From Rhodospirillales bacterium (lineage in GTDB: Bacteria; Pseudomonadota; Alphaproteobacteria; Reyranellales; Reyranellaceae), in the NCBI GenBank assembly GCA_016185145.1, contig JACPOB010000134.1:1-64000 (forward strand): DNA of 64,000 bases, read 5' to 3'. A model generated the notes under the pieces. The model made no database searches and was not told where the DNA came from. It saw only the letters and a list, made by a program, of their open reading frames with translations. The stretch's first letter is position 1; every line of letters begins with the position of its first letter. The translations under genes were made by a program, and so were the position numbers. Positions 10,131-18,712 of the stretch are shown one piece after another.

Positions 10131-10616
10131 GTGAAGCTCAGCACCAAGGGTCGTTACGCCGTTATGGCGATGGTCGATCTGGCGCGTCATGCGCAGGCCA
10201 AGCCGGTGTCGTTGTCTGATATCGCGACCCGGCAGGAAATCTCTTTGTCATATCTGGAGCAGCTTTTTGCCCGCCTGCGTCGTGCCGGCCTGGTGAAGAG
10301 CGTGCGCGGCCCGGGCGGCGGTTATCGCCTGGCGCGCGGCTCGGCCGAGACCCGGGTCTCGGAGATCATTCTCGCGGTCGACGAGCCGATCAAGGCGACG
10401 CGCTGCACCGAGATGGGCGCGACGGGCTGCCGCGCCGACCGCAGCAAGTGCCTGACGCACGATCTGTGGGAGGAGCTGGGCAACCAGATCCATGCCTTCC
10501 TGAACTCGGTGACCTTGCTCGACGTCCTCGAGCGTCGTCTGGCGCCGCGCATCGCCGAGGCGCCCGCTGCCCAGGCCGCGGTCAACAACGATTCCTCGAT
10601 GGCCGCCGCCAGCTGA
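10131..10616 (+). CDS. iscR: Rrf2-family iron-sulfur cluster regulator IscR
   Basis: Transcription factor that senses Fe-S cluster supply through a [2Fe-2S] cluster and represses the isc operon when loaded. It has 161 residues. The N-terminal winged helix begins MKLSTKGRYAVMAMVDLA, with the recognition region LSYLEQLFARLRRAGLV and wing RGPGGGYRLAR. Cluster ligands are Cys92, Cys100, Cys107 and His110 (KCLTH), matching the Cys-Cys-Cys-His set of E. coli IscR with slightly longer spacing. The GTG start at 10131 is chosen because of the strong ribosome binding site GCGAGGAGG just upstream. It is the first gene of the isc operon; the next gene starts 14 bases on. Confidence 0.95.
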   Translation: MKLSTKGRYAVMAMVDLARHAQAKPVSLSDIATRQEISLSYLEQLFARLRRAGLVKSVRGPGGGYRLARGSAETRVSEIILAVDEPIKATRCTEMGATGCRADRSKCLTHDLWEELGNQIHAFLNSVTLLDVLERRLAPRIAEAPAAQAAVNNDSSMAAAS

Positions 10617-10630
10617 CGAAGGCTAGCCCG

Positions 10631-11746
10631 ATGCCCGCCGCGTCCGTGTACCTCGACCACAACGCCACCAGCCCGCTCCGGCCAGAGGCGTTCGACGCCA
10701 TGGTCGAGGCGCTGCGGACGGGCGGCAATCCGTCGGCGGTCCACGCTGTCGGCCGCAAGGCGCGCGGGCTGGTCGACAGGGCGCGACGGCAGGTGGCGGC
10801 GCGGGTCGGCGCCTTGCCGGCGGAAGTGATCTTCACTTCCGGCGGCACCGAAGCCAACAACATGGCGCTGGCCGGCAGCGGCCGTAGGCGCCTGCTGATC
10901 TCGTCGATCGAGCATGAGAGCGTGCAGCGCGCCGTGCCCGATGCCGACGTCGTGCCGGTCGACGGCGAGGGCGTCCTCGATCTTGGCGATCTGGAGCGTA
11001 AGCTCGCCGCTTTGCACGAACCCGCCCTGGTGTCGGTGATGTTCGCCAACAATGAAACCGGCGTGCTGCAGCCCATCGCCGACGTCGTTCGCATCGCCCG
11101 CAAGGCCGGCGCGCTGGTGCATTGCGACGCGGTGCAGGCCGTCGGCAAGGTGCCGGTCGATCTGCACGGCAACGGCATCGACTATCTTAGCGTTGCGGCC
11201 CACAAGCTCGGCGGACCGACCGGCGTCGGCGCGTTGATCGTGCGAGCCGATGCGCCGTTCGCCTCGAATCGCTTCGGCGGCGGCCAGGAAACCAATCGCC
11301 GCGCCGGCACGGAAAACTTGTCCGGCATCGTGGGCTTTGGCGCGGCTGCCGAGGCGGCGCGCGGGCTCGAAGCCGGGCTGCGCGACCGTGTCGAGGCGGC
11401 GTTGCGTGCGATCGCGCCCGATGCGCGCGTCTACAGCGCCGGCGCCCGGCGGCTGCCGAACACGACCTACATCTCCATGCCTGGCGTGTCGGCGGAGACC
11501 CAGGTCATGGCGCTCGATCTTGCCGGTGTCTGTGTGAGCGCGGGCTCGGCGTGCTCGTCGGGCAAGGTGCACCGCTCGGCGGTGCTGGCGGCCATGGGAA
11601 TAGAAGATGCCGAGGCGGGCTCGGCCATCAGAATAAGCTTCGGCTGGAACTCGCAATCCGGCGATATCGATCGCTTGATTGCGGCCTGGCGGGACCTATA
11701 TATCCGAGCAGGTAAGTCGGATATTGCCAATGCCCGTGCGGCCTAG
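10631..11746 (+). CDS. Cysteine desulfurase, first of two tandem paralogues (NifS/IscS-like)
   Basis: PLP-dependent enzyme that takes sulfur from L-cysteine as a persulfide. It has 371 residues from ATG 10631. The PLP lysine is Lys192 (AAHKLGGPTG), the cofactor-region histidine is in SSIEHESV, and the catalytic cysteine is Cys308 in SAGSACSSGKV. The active-site loop is shorter than that of the second copy and the product is about 40 residues shorter, closer to NifS-like proteins. It sits between iscR and the canonical iscS. A second desulfurase here is known from some alphaproteobacterial isc operons, but its separate job is not clear from sequence. Confidence 0.9.
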   Translation: MPAASVYLDHNATSPLRPEAFDAMVEALRTGGNPSAVHAVGRKARGLVDRARRQVAARVGALPAEVIFTSGGTEANNMALAGSGRRRLLISSIEHESVQRAVPDADVVPVDGEGVLDLGDLERKLAALHEPALVSVMFANNETGVLQPIADVVRIARKAGALVHCDAVQAVGKVPVDLHGNGIDYLSVAAHKLGGPTGVGALIVRADAPFASNRFGGGQETNRRAGTENLSGIVGFGAAAEAARGLEAGLRDRVEAALRAIAPDARVYSAGARRLPNTTYISMPGVSAETQVMALDLAGVCVSAGSACSSGKVHRSAVLAAMGIEDAEAGSAIRISFGWNSQSGDIDRLIAAWRDLYIRAGKSDIANARAA

Positions 11747-11764
11747 TAATTTCAAGGGGTTAGC

Positions 11765-13003
11765 ATGAACGTCCATACCCAGATCCGGCGCAACGACCAG
11801 CCGATCTACCTCGACTACCAAGCCACCACGCCGCTCGACCCGCGGGTGCTGGACGCGATGATGCCTTATTTCACCCATCAGTTCGGCAACGCCCATTCGC
11901 GCAGCCATTCCTACGGCTGGGAGGCCGAGGAGGGCGTCGAGAAGGCGCGCGCCCAGGTGGCCAAGCTGATCGGCGCCGACGAGAAGGAAGTGATCTTTAC
12001 TTCCGGGGCTACGGAGTCGAACAACCTCGCCATCCGCGGCGTCGCCGAGTTCTACAAGGACCGCAAGAATCACATCGTCACCACCGTGACCGAGCACAAA
12101 TGCGTGCTCGATACCTGCCGCCATCTCGAGCAGCAGGGCTTCGAGGTGACCTACCTGCCGGTGCAGAAGAATGGCCTGGTCGATCTCGAGGCGCTGCGCG
12201 CGGCCGTCACCGACAAGACGGTGGTGGTGTCGGTCATGGCGGTGAACAACGAGATCGGCGTCATCCAGCCGCTGGCCGAGATCGGCAAGATCTGCCGCGA
12301 GAAGAAGGTCTTCTTCCATACCGACGCGGCGCAGGCGGCCGGCAAGATCCCGCTCGACGTCGAGGCGATGAACATCGACCTGATGAGCATCTCGGGCCAC
12401 AAGATCTACGGACCCAAGGGCATCGGCGCCCTCTACGTCCGCCGCAAGCCGCGCGTGCGTCTGGTGCCGCTGATCTATGGCGGCGGGCAGGAGCGCGGCT
12501 TCCGTTCCGGCACGCTGCCGACGCCGCTCTGCGTCGGCCTCGGCGAAGCGGCCGAGATCGCCCAGAAGGAGATGGACAGCGAGGCCGAGCGGCTGACCAG
12601 GCTGCAGCAGCGCATGCTGAAGGGCCTGCAGGACCGGCTGTCGGAAATCTACGTCAACGGCGATCTCGATCATCGCATTCCGGGAAACCTCAACATCAGC
12701 TTCGCCTATGTCGAGGGCGAATCGCTGATGATGGGCATCAAGAACCTGGCGGTATCGTCCGGTTCGGCCTGCACCTCGGCGTCGCTGGAGCCGAGCTACG
12801 TGCTGCGCGCGCTCGGCGTCGACGAGGAGCTGGCGCACACCTCGCTCCGCATCGGGCTCGGCCGGTTCACCACCGAACACGAGGTCGACACCGCCGTCGA
12901 GGAGCTGGTGCGCCACGTCAACAAGCTGCGTGCGATGAGCCCGCTCTGGGAGATGGCCCAGGAAGGCATCGACCTGAAGTCCATCGAATGGGCTGCCCAC
13001 TGA
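11765..13003 (+). CDS. iscS: Cysteine desulfurase IscS
   Basis: Main sulfur donor of the ISC pathway, passing persulfide to IscU and to tRNA thiolation enzymes such as MnmA. It has 412 residues, a little longer than E. coli IscS because of an N-terminal MNVHTQIRRND extension. PLP lysine is Lys213 (SGHKIYGPKG); the catalytic cysteine is Cys336 in SSGSACTSASLEPSYVLRALG, the long mobile loop typical of group I IscS. The C-terminus (SPLWEMAQEGIDLKSIEW) matches the IscU-binding tail of the family. It lies 18 bases after the first desulfurase and 21 before iscU. Confidence 0.96.
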   Translation: MNVHTQIRRNDQPIYLDYQATTPLDPRVLDAMMPYFTHQFGNAHSRSHSYGWEAEEGVEKARAQVAKLIGADEKEVIFTSGATESNNLAIRGVAEFYKDRKNHIVTTVTEHKCVLDTCRHLEQQGFEVTYLPVQKNGLVDLEALRAAVTDKTVVVSVMAVNNEIGVIQPLAEIGKICREKKVFFHTDAAQAAGKIPLDVEAMNIDLMSISGHKIYGPKGIGALYVRRKPRVRLVPLIYGGGQERGFRSGTLPTPLCVGLGEAAEIAQKEMDSEAERLTRLQQRMLKGLQDRLSEIYVNGDLDHRIPGNLNISFAYVEGESLMMGIKNLAVSSGSACTSASLEPSYVLRALGVDEELAHTSLRIGLGRFTTEHEVDTAVEELVRHVNKLRAMSPLWEMAQEGIDLKSIEWAAH

Positions 13004-13024
13004 TCTGGAATTGAGGAGAATGTC

Positions 13025-13417
13025 ATGGCTTACAGCGACAAGCTGATCGATCACTACGAGAATCCGCGCAACATCGGGTCGCTCGACAAGAGTTCGGAGG
13101 ATGTCGGCACCGGTCTGGTCGGTGCACCGGCCTGCGGCGACGTCATGAAGCTGCAGATCAAGGTCGGCGCCGACGGCCTGATCGAGGACGCCAAGTTCAA
13201 GACCTTCGGCTGCGGCTCGGCAATCGCGTCCAGCTCGCTCGTCACCGAGTGGGTCAAGGGCAAGACCATCGACGAGGCCGAGACCATCAAGAACACCGAC
13301 ATCGCCAAGCACCTGGCGCTGCCGCCGGTGAAGATCCACTGCTCGGTCCTGGCCGAGGATGCGATCAAGGCGGCGATCGCCGACTATCGCGCCAAGACGG
13401 CCAAGAAGCCCGAGTAG
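13025..13417 (+). CDS. iscU: Fe-S cluster scaffold IscU
   Basis: Scaffold on which [2Fe-2S] clusters are built from IscS sulfur. It has 130 residues, normal length. Cluster ligands are Cys37, Cys63 and Cys106, with the conserved Asp39 (ACGDVM) that helps cluster release. The LPPVK motif at 99-103 is the binding site for the chaperone HscA, which is encoded in the same operon. A good ribosome binding site (GAGGAG) precedes the ATG. Confidence 0.97.
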   Translation: MAYSDKLIDHYENPRNIGSLDKSSEDVGTGLVGAPACGDVMKLQIKVGADGLIEDAKFKTFGCGSAIASSSLVTEWVKGKTIDEAETIKNTDIAKHLALPPVKIHCSVLAEDAIKAAIADYRAKTAKKPE

Positions 13418-13447
13418 CGTAGGCCGAGTAGCTTTAGAGAGAGTGTC

Positions 13448-13846
13448 ATGAGCACGTCCACGACGACCGAAGCCCCCAAGCCTGCGGCGCCGGCTGCCAA
13501 GCCTCGTCGGCCGCGTCCGCAGGTCATGTCGGTGACGCCGGCCGCCGCCGAGCACGTGAAGGCGCTGATCGAGAAGCGCGGCAAGGAAACCGCCGGCATC
13601 CGCATCGGCGTCCGCACCAAGGGCTGCTCGGGCCTCTCCTACACGCTGGAATATGCCGACAAGCAGGAGCCGATGGACGAGGTGGTCGAGACCGCGGGCG
13701 TGAAGCTCCTGATCGATCCCAAGGCCTCGCTGTTCCTGATCGGCACGGTGATGGATTACGAGGAAGAGAAGCTGAAGTCGGGTTTTGTGTTCAAGAACCC
13801 CAACGAGAAGGGCCGCTGCGGCTGCGGCGAATCCTTCCACGTCTGA
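13448..13846 (+). CDS. iscA: A-type iron-sulfur carrier IscA
   Basis: A-type carrier that passes clusters or iron to target proteins. It has 132 residues, longer than the typical 107 because of a proline/alanine/lysine-rich N-terminal extension (about residues 1-25). The three conserved cysteines are Cys60 (KGCSG), Cys124 and Cys126 (CGCGESF), all present. It lies 30 bases after iscU within the isc operon. Confidence 0.95.
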   Translation: MSTSTTTEAPKPAAPAAKPRRPRPQVMSVTPAAAEHVKALIEKRGKETAGIRIGVRTKGCSGLSYTLEYADKQEPMDEVVETAGVKLLIDPKASLFLIGTVMDYEEEKLKSGFVFKNPNEKGRCGCGESFHV

Positions 13847-13853
13847 TCGGGTC

Positions 13854-14366
13854 ATGGATCACTTCGCGCGGCTGGGACTGCCGGCGGCGCTCGATCTGGA
13901 GCCCGCGTCGCTCGACCGGGCCTATTTTGCGCTCCAGCGCCAGTGGCATCCCGACCGCTTCGTCGCCAAGCCGGCGGCGGAGCGCGCCAGGGCCTCGGCC
14001 GAAGCGGCGACCCTGAACGACGCCTATCGGACGCTGAAGGATCCTCTCAGCCGCGCCGTCTATCTCGCCGAACTTTTGGGCGTCGAGCTGCCCGGCGACG
14101 GCAAGACGATCGACGATCCGGAGCTCTTGATGGAAGCCATGGAAGCGCGCGAGGAATTGCACGAGGCGGGCTCGATCGAAGCGGTCGATGCGCTCGCGGC
14201 CAAGGCGCGCACCGACATGACGGCATCCCTCGAGGATCTGGGTGGTTTGTTCTTGGCAGAGGACAAGCCAGCCATCAGAAAGGCGCTCCTTCGCCTGCGC
14301 TACCTCGACAAGTTCGCCGAGGAGGCGCGTGCGCGGCGCATGAACATTGAACGGTCGACCGCATGA
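13854..14366 (+). CDS. hscB: Fe-S assembly co-chaperone HscB (J-domain protein)
   Basis: J-domain partner that delivers IscU to HscA and stimulates its ATPase. It has 170 residues from ATG 13854, the family length. The J-domain HPD motif is at residues 32-34 (RQWHPDRF). The C-terminal helical region (DDPELLMEAMEAREEL and onward) matches the IscU-binding domain. The start is only seven bases after the iscA stop. The stop overlaps the hscA start as ATGA. Confidence 0.94.
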   Translation: MDHFARLGLPAALDLEPASLDRAYFALQRQWHPDRFVAKPAAERARASAEAATLNDAYRTLKDPLSRAVYLAELLGVELPGDGKTIDDPELLMEAMEAREELHEAGSIEAVDALAAKARTDMTASLEDLGGLFLAEDKPAIRKALLRLRYLDKFAEEARARRMNIERSTA

Positions 14367-16258
14367 CCTTGATGGAGATCCACGAACCGGGCGAAACGCC
14401 GTTGCCGCATGCCGGCGAAGGCTCGCTGGCGGTCGGCATCGATCTAGGCACGACCAACTCGGTGGTGGCGATCGCCCGCGAGGGCAAGCCCGCCGCGCTG
14501 CACGACGAGTCCGGCAACGCGATGGTTCCATCGGTGGTGGCCTATCCATCGTCGGGCGGCGTGCTGGTGGGCGACGAGGCGCGCCTGCTGCTGGCACAGG
14601 AGCCCACGAATGTCGTCGCCTCGGTGAAGCGCCTGATGGGCCGCGGCGCCGCCGACCTGCATGCGGTGGCGGGCGTGCTGCCCTACGAGGTCGAGCCGGG
14701 CAGCGGCGAGACCGACATGGTGAAGCTGCGCGTCGCCGGCAAGGCGCGCTCGCCGGTCGAGATCTCGGCCGAGATCCTGAAGGCGCTGCGCAGGCGCGCC
14801 GAGGAAGCGCTGGAGAAACCCGTCGAGCGCGCGGTCATCACCGTGCCGGCCTATTTCGATGACGCCGCGCGCACCGCGACCCGTGACGCCGCGCGCGTTG
14901 CCGGCCTGGAAGTTCTGCGCCTCGTGAACGAACCGACGGCGGCGGCACTGGCCTACGGCTTGGACAAGGGCTCGGAGGGTCTCTACGCGGTCTACGACCT
15001 GGGCGGCGGCACCTTCGACTTCTCCCTGCTGCGCCTGGAGAAGGGCGTGTTTCAGGTGCTGGCGACCGGCGGCGACACCGCACTGGGCGGCGACGATTTC
15101 GACCGCGCCATCGCCGAGCGCATGCTGGCGGAGCGCAAGAAGGACGGGCTCGGCGACCAGGTCGACGAAGCGGCGGTGAAAGCCGCGCTGACCCTTGCCC
15201 GCCATATGAAGGAGCAGCTTTCCGACCGCGACCAGACCTCGGGCCGCCTGGAACTTTCGCGCGTGCCGTCGTTCCATGCGCTGACGAAGGCGGAATTCGA
15301 GGCGATGATCGCGGCCTACGTCAAGCGCACGCTCGACATCGCGCGCCATGTCCTGGGCGACGCCGGCATGTCCGCGGCCGAGATCCAGGGCGTCGTGCTG
15401 GTCGGCGGCTCGACGCGCGTGCCGCTGGTGCGCGCCGAGGTCGGCAGGATGATCGGCAAGCCGCCGCTCACCGACATCGACCCCGACGAGGTCGTGGCGC
15501 TGGGCGCTGCCCTGCAGGCCGAGGCGCTGACCGGCGGCGGCGACACGCTGCTGCTCGACGTCACGCCATTGTCGCTGGGCCTCGAGACCATGGGCGGCAT
15601 CGTCGAGAAGGTCGTGCCGCGCAACACGCCGATTCCCGTGCAGCTCGCCCAAGACTTCACCACCTACCAGGATGGCCAGGCGGCCATGGCGATCCACGTC
15701 GTGCAGGGCGAGCGCGAGATGGTGGCCGACTGCCGTAGCCTGGCCCGCTTCGAGCTTTTGGGCATCCCGCCGATGACCGCCGGTGCGGCGCGCATCCGCG
15801 TCAGCTTCTCGGTCGATGCCGACGGCCTGCTCACCGTCTCGGCCGAGGAGCGCACCACCGGAGTGCAACAGCGCATCGAGGTCAAGCCGTCCTATGGCCT
15901 GAGCCATGAAGACATGGCCGACATGCTCTACGACAGTCTGGAGAATGCCGAGGCCGACATGACAGCGCGCCTGCTGACCGAGGCCAAGGTCGAAGGTCGG
16001 CGCAACCTGCTGGCGCTCGATGCCGCGCTCGACAAGGACGGCAAACTGCTCGATGCCCCCGAACGCGCAGAGCTCGACCGGGGCAGGGCTCGTCTGGTAG
16101 CTGCGATGAACGGCGAGGACCGCGACGAGATCAATGCTGCAGCAGAGGCGCTGGAGACCCTGTCCAAGCCGTTCGCCGAGCGGCGCATGGACCGCGGCAT
16201 CCGCGAGGCGCTGTCGGGCAAGTCCGTGAACGAACTGGAGAGCCGGGTAGGCGAGTGA
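14363..16258 (+). CDS. hscA: Hsp70-type Fe-S assembly chaperone HscA
   Basis: Specialised Hsp70 that binds the LPPVK motif of IscU and drives cluster transfer. It has 631 residues. The nucleotide-binding domain contains GIDLGTTNSVV (about 25-35), the DLGGGTFDFSLL phosphate-binding motif and VVLVGGSTRVPLVR. The substrate-binding domain begins around residue 390 (LLLDVTPLSLGLETMGG). The N-terminus carries the short proline/glycine-rich segment usual in HscA. It overlaps hscB by four bases and fdx begins at its end. Confidence 0.95.
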   Translation: MTLMEIHEPGETPLPHAGEGSLAVGIDLGTTNSVVAIAREGKPAALHDESGNAMVPSVVAYPSSGGVLVGDEARLLLAQEPTNVVASVKRLMGRGAADLHAVAGVLPYEVEPGSGETDMVKLRVAGKARSPVEISAEILKALRRRAEEALEKPVERAVITVPAYFDDAARTATRDAARVAGLEVLRLVNEPTAAALAYGLDKGSEGLYAVYDLGGGTFDFSLLRLEKGVFQVLATGGDTALGGDDFDRAIAERMLAERKKDGLGDQVDEAAVKAALTLARHMKEQLSDRDQTSGRLELSRVPSFHALTKAEFEAMIAAYVKRTLDIARHVLGDAGMSAAEIQGVVLVGGSTRVPLVRAEVGRMIGKPPLTDIDPDEVVALGAALQAEALTGGGDTLLLDVTPLSLGLETMGGIVEKVVPRNTPIPVQLAQDFTTYQDGQAAMAIHVVQGEREMVADCRSLARFELLGIPPMTAGAARIRVSFSVDADGLLTVSAEERTTGVQQRIEVKPSYGLSHEDMADMLYDSLENAEADMTARLLTEAKVEGRRNLLALDAALDKDGKLLDAPERAELDRGRARLVAAMNGEDRDEINAAAEALETLSKPFAERRMDRGIREALSGKSVNELESRVGE

Positions 16259-16260
16259 CG

Positions 16261-16596
16261 ATGCCGAAGATGACATTCATTCTGAAGGATGGCTCGCGCA
16301 AGGAGGTGGAGGCGCCGCTCGGTCTCAGCGTGCTCGAGATCGCGCATCGCAATCACATCGGCATAGAGGGCGCCTGCGAGGGCTCGCTCGCCTGCTCGAC
16401 CTGCCATGTCGTCGTCGACAAGGACTGGTTCGAAAAGCTCGCGCCCGCGAGCGAGGACGAGGAGGACATGCTCGACCTCGCCTTCGGCCTCACCCATACG
16501 TCGCGACTCGGCTGCCAGATCCGCATGACCGAGGCGCTCGACGGGCTGGTCGTCAAGTTGCCTGCTGCAACCCGCAACATGATGGTCGATAAGTAG
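16261..16596 (+). CDS. fdx: Isc-type [2Fe-2S] ferredoxin
   Basis: Adrenodoxin-like ferredoxin supplying electrons for cluster assembly. It has 111 residues from ATG 16261. Ligands Cys39, Cys45 and Cys48 (CEGSLACSTC) and Cys85 (RLGCQIRM) have the family spacing C-x5-C-x2-C and about 36 residues to the last one. GTG 16255, which overlaps the hscA stop as GTGA, is an equally possible start adding two residues. It is followed 24 bases later by iscX. Confidence 0.95.
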   Translation: MPKMTFILKDGSRKEVEAPLGLSVLEIAHRNHIGIEGACEGSLACSTCHVVVDKDWFEKLAPASEDEEDMLDLAFGLTHTSRLGCQIRMTEALDGLVVKLPAATRNMMVDK

Positions 16597-16620
16597 GTCG
16601 ACAGGCAGGGGGAGGGCGAG

Positions 16621-16827
16621 ATGGCGAAGAAGCTGCGCTGGACCGATGTCCAGGACATCGCGATCGAGCTCGAGGAACGCCATCCCGATGTGGACAACGT
16701 CAACTTGCGGTTCACGGACCTTCACCGTTGGGTGATGGAACTTCCGGATTTCGATGACGATCCCAACCGCTCCAACGAGAAGATCCTGGAGGCCATCCAG
16801 GCCGCCTGGATCGAAGAACGTGATTAG
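16621..16827 (+). CDS. iscX: IscX (YfhJ) Fe-S assembly protein
   Basis: Small acidic protein that binds IscS and iron and tunes cluster assembly. It has 68 residues, the normal size. The conserved LRWTDVQDIAIEL start and the DxDxxxLRFTDLxRW core are clear, as is the acidic DFDDDP segment. It is the last gene of the isc operon. The ribosome binding site GGGGGAGGGC is unusually strong. Confidence 0.95.
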   Translation: MAKKLRWTDVQDIAIELEERHPDVDNVNLRFTDLHRWVMELPDFDDDPNRSNEKILEAIQAAWIEERD

Positions 16828-16888
16828 ACGGACGCCCCAATTCGGCCGAAAATCGATGCGTATACAGCATACGGCTGGGAGGGTGCTC

Positions 16889-17680
16889 ATGAGGGGCAGA
16901 AGGATCCACTCATTGCTGCTGCCGCTGCTGCTGGCAGCAGGACTTGGCGCTTGCGCATCGAACGCCGTGCAGCCTGGCATCGTTTATGCCTCGGGTGCTC
17001 CCCAGCAGGGCGCTTACGGCGGCGGCCCGTACGGGTCCGGGCCCTACGGCCCCGGACCCTATCAGGCGGGGCCCTACAGCAGCGGCGGCCCCTACGGCGG
17101 TGCCCAGCGGGTAAGCTCCTCGTATCCGAACCAGGGCGGTTACCCGAACCAAGGGGCCTATCCCAACCAAGGGGCGTATCCGAACCAGGGCGCCTACCCC
17201 ACCAATCAGGGTGCCTACCCGAACTACCCATCGTACCCGTCGCAGGGCAGCAACCCCGGCAGCATCGGTGACGCTGGACGCGTCGTATCGGTTCGTGAGG
17301 TGGCGCTTGCTGGTCCCGGCGGCAGCGGCGGCGGCAACGGCCCGGTGATCGGTGGCATCCTGGGCGCCGGCGCCGGCGCCACGATCGGCGCCATCACCAG
17401 CCAGTCGCTGGGCGGCGGCATTGTCGGTGCGGTCCTGGGCATGGTGGGCGGCGCCATCGCCGGCTCCATCGCCGATGGCCAGCGTGGCTCGGGCCGCGGC
17501 ATCGAGGTCACGGTCCAGAAGGACGATGGCCAGCAGGTGACGGTGGCGCAGCCTGACGATGGGGATATCCAATTGGGCGACCGCGTACAGATCGTGCAGA
17601 ATCGGCAGGGCGTGGCGCAGGTCGTGCGCCAGACGGCTCGGAGCGCCGATACGTCGGGCGCGTTCCAGCCGACGCAGTGA
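16889..17680 (+). CDS. Glycine-zipper 2TM-domain lipoprotein with YPNQGA repeats
   Basis: Predicted outer-membrane-type lipoprotein of unknown function. From ATG 16889 it has 263 residues. A signal peptide ends in the lipobox LGAC. A GPYG-rich stretch follows, then five near-identical YPNQGA/GYPNQG units (about 17124-17220), then a glycine-zipper membrane segment (GGILGAGAGATIGAI ... GAVLGMVGGAIAG) and a C-terminal domain with VTVQKDDGQQVTVAQPDDGD. This C-terminal layout is that of the SlyB/Pcp-like group. ATG 16856 is an in-frame alternative but would bury the signal peptide. The next gene is a shorter paralogue without the repeat region. Confidence 0.85.
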   Translation: MRGRRIHSLLLPLLLAAGLGACASNAVQPGIVYASGAPQQGAYGGGPYGSGPYGPGPYQAGPYSSGGPYGGAQRVSSSYPNQGGYPNQGAYPNQGAYPNQGAYPTNQGAYPNYPSYPSQGSNPGSIGDAGRVVSVREVALAGPGGSGGGNGPVIGGILGAGAGATIGAITSQSLGGGIVGAVLGMVGGAIAGSIADGQRGSGRGIEVTVQKDDGQQVTVAQPDDGDIQLGDRVQIVQNRQGVAQVVRQTARSADTSGAFQPTQ

Positions 17681-17698
17681 GTGAGAAAAGGACGATGC

Positions 17699-18205
17699 AT
17701 GCTCGGTAAGTGGTTGCTCAGCCTTCTGGTGCCGTTGGCGCTCGTGGGGACTCTCGGCGCTTGTGAGAACAGCGGCGCCGTGCAGCCTGGTGTCGTCAAC
17801 ACCCAGGCGGCCGGCGGCTATCGCGGCGAGACCGGCCGCGTGATCGCCATCCGCGAGGTGCCGATCAGGAAGGGCAATACGGGCGTGAGCGATGGCACGC
17901 TGGTCGGTGGCGGCCTCGGCGCCGCCGGCGGTGCAGCGATCGGTGCGGCGACCACCAACTCGGTGGGCGGCGCGGTAGTCGGTGGCCTTCTGGGCGCCGT
18001 GGCGGGCGGCATTGCGGGCACCGCGGTCGACCAGAACGCCACGCGGCGGGGCATCGAGGTGACTGTCCAGAAGGACAACGGCCAGCGCGTCACCATCGCC
18101 CAGCCCGACGACGGCGACGTCCAGATGGGCGACCGGGTGGCGATCGTCTACAACCGCAACGGCGTGGCCAAGGCCGTGCGCGACACGGGCTACCGACAGG
18201 ATTAG
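17699..18205 (+). CDS. Glycine-zipper 2TM-domain lipoprotein, paralogue of the preceding gene
   Basis: Predicted lipoprotein of 168 residues from ATG 17699. The signal peptide ends in the lipobox LGAC. The glycine zipper (LVGGGLGAAGGAAIGAA ... VVGGLLGAVAGGIAG) and the C-terminal block (RRGIEVTVQKDNGQ, QPDDGDVQMGDRV) align closely with the upstream protein, which points to tandem duplication. It lacks the proline/tyrosine-rich repeat domain. GTG 17681 directly after the upstream stop is an alternative, but the ribosome binding site (GAAAAGGA) fits ATG 17699. The pair is probably co-transcribed. Function unknown. Confidence 0.85.
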   Translation: MLGKWLLSLLVPLALVGTLGACENSGAVQPGVVNTQAAGGYRGETGRVIAIREVPIRKGNTGVSDGTLVGGGLGAAGGAAIGAATTNSVGGAVVGGLLGAVAGGIAGTAVDQNATRRGIEVTVQKDNGQRVTIAQPDDGDVQMGDRVAIVYNRNGVAKAVRDTGYRQD

Positions 18206-18712
18206 GAACTCGTCACAGACGTCTGAACTGGCGCGGGGCCGGCGGGATTGCCAGCACTGCTGGCACCGATACTCGACCAGGAGCAGCTTTTTGGCGCTCT
18301 ACGGTCCGCCAAAATTGTCAGAACCGAAGTTGACTTTATAAATCACCCAAGTTATATGCGCCTTGCGCTCGCCTCCCGGCGGCTCTGCTCTATGCATCGT
18401 TCATCCGACACCATCGCGCCCGGCGGCAGCCCTGCCGGGTCCAGGTTTCCGTCATCCCGAGCGACGCTCGAAGGGCGGTTCGGTCGGGCTGAGTGAAAAC
18501 GGCCAGCGAAACTAGCGAAATTCAAAAAAGCCGAAGATTCAATGACTTCGTCGGTGTTTGCGGGACTAGCGAAATCCAGCGAAATTCATGCCGACCAGTG
18601 GTTCGAGCCAAGGCACTCACAATGTCGTTCGTGTCGCGTTTCAGGCGACAGAACTAGTCGAGCGAACGCGATCCCGTTGGTCGTTCGGCCCGTAAAAAAC
18701 CTGTGTGACGAG
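18206..18712. other. About 500 bases without a convincing gene; AT-richer, with short repeats
   Basis: This is the longest gene-free stretch in the window. It holds a hairpin TGCCAGC-ACT-GCTGGCA (18249-18265) that may be the transcript end of the lipoprotein pair. A promoter-like TTGACT (18330-18335), 16 bases and TTATAT (18352-18357) come next. There is also a partial type-D repeat around 18448-18475 and two pairs of AGCGAAA (18505, 18514, 18568, 18578). Open frames here have no family features. Base composition is lower in GC than the neighbours. Confidence 0.6.
18448..18475. repeat. Partial type-D palindromic repeat
   Basis: GTCATCCCGAGCGACGCTCGAAGGGC-like segment resembling one half of the full element at 38622-38698, which has the same GTCATCCCGAGCG core. 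Only half is present, so it looks like a decayed copy. Confidence 0.45.

Noticed and set aside
17124..17220. Short, regularly spaced repeats resembling a small CRISPR array
   Set aside because: They are in frame with the lipoprotein gene and encode YPNQGA units; there are no unique spacers.
18248..18496. An 82-codon frame in the gene-free stretch
   Set aside because: No ribosome binding site, no family pattern, and it runs through a decayed palindromic repeat.
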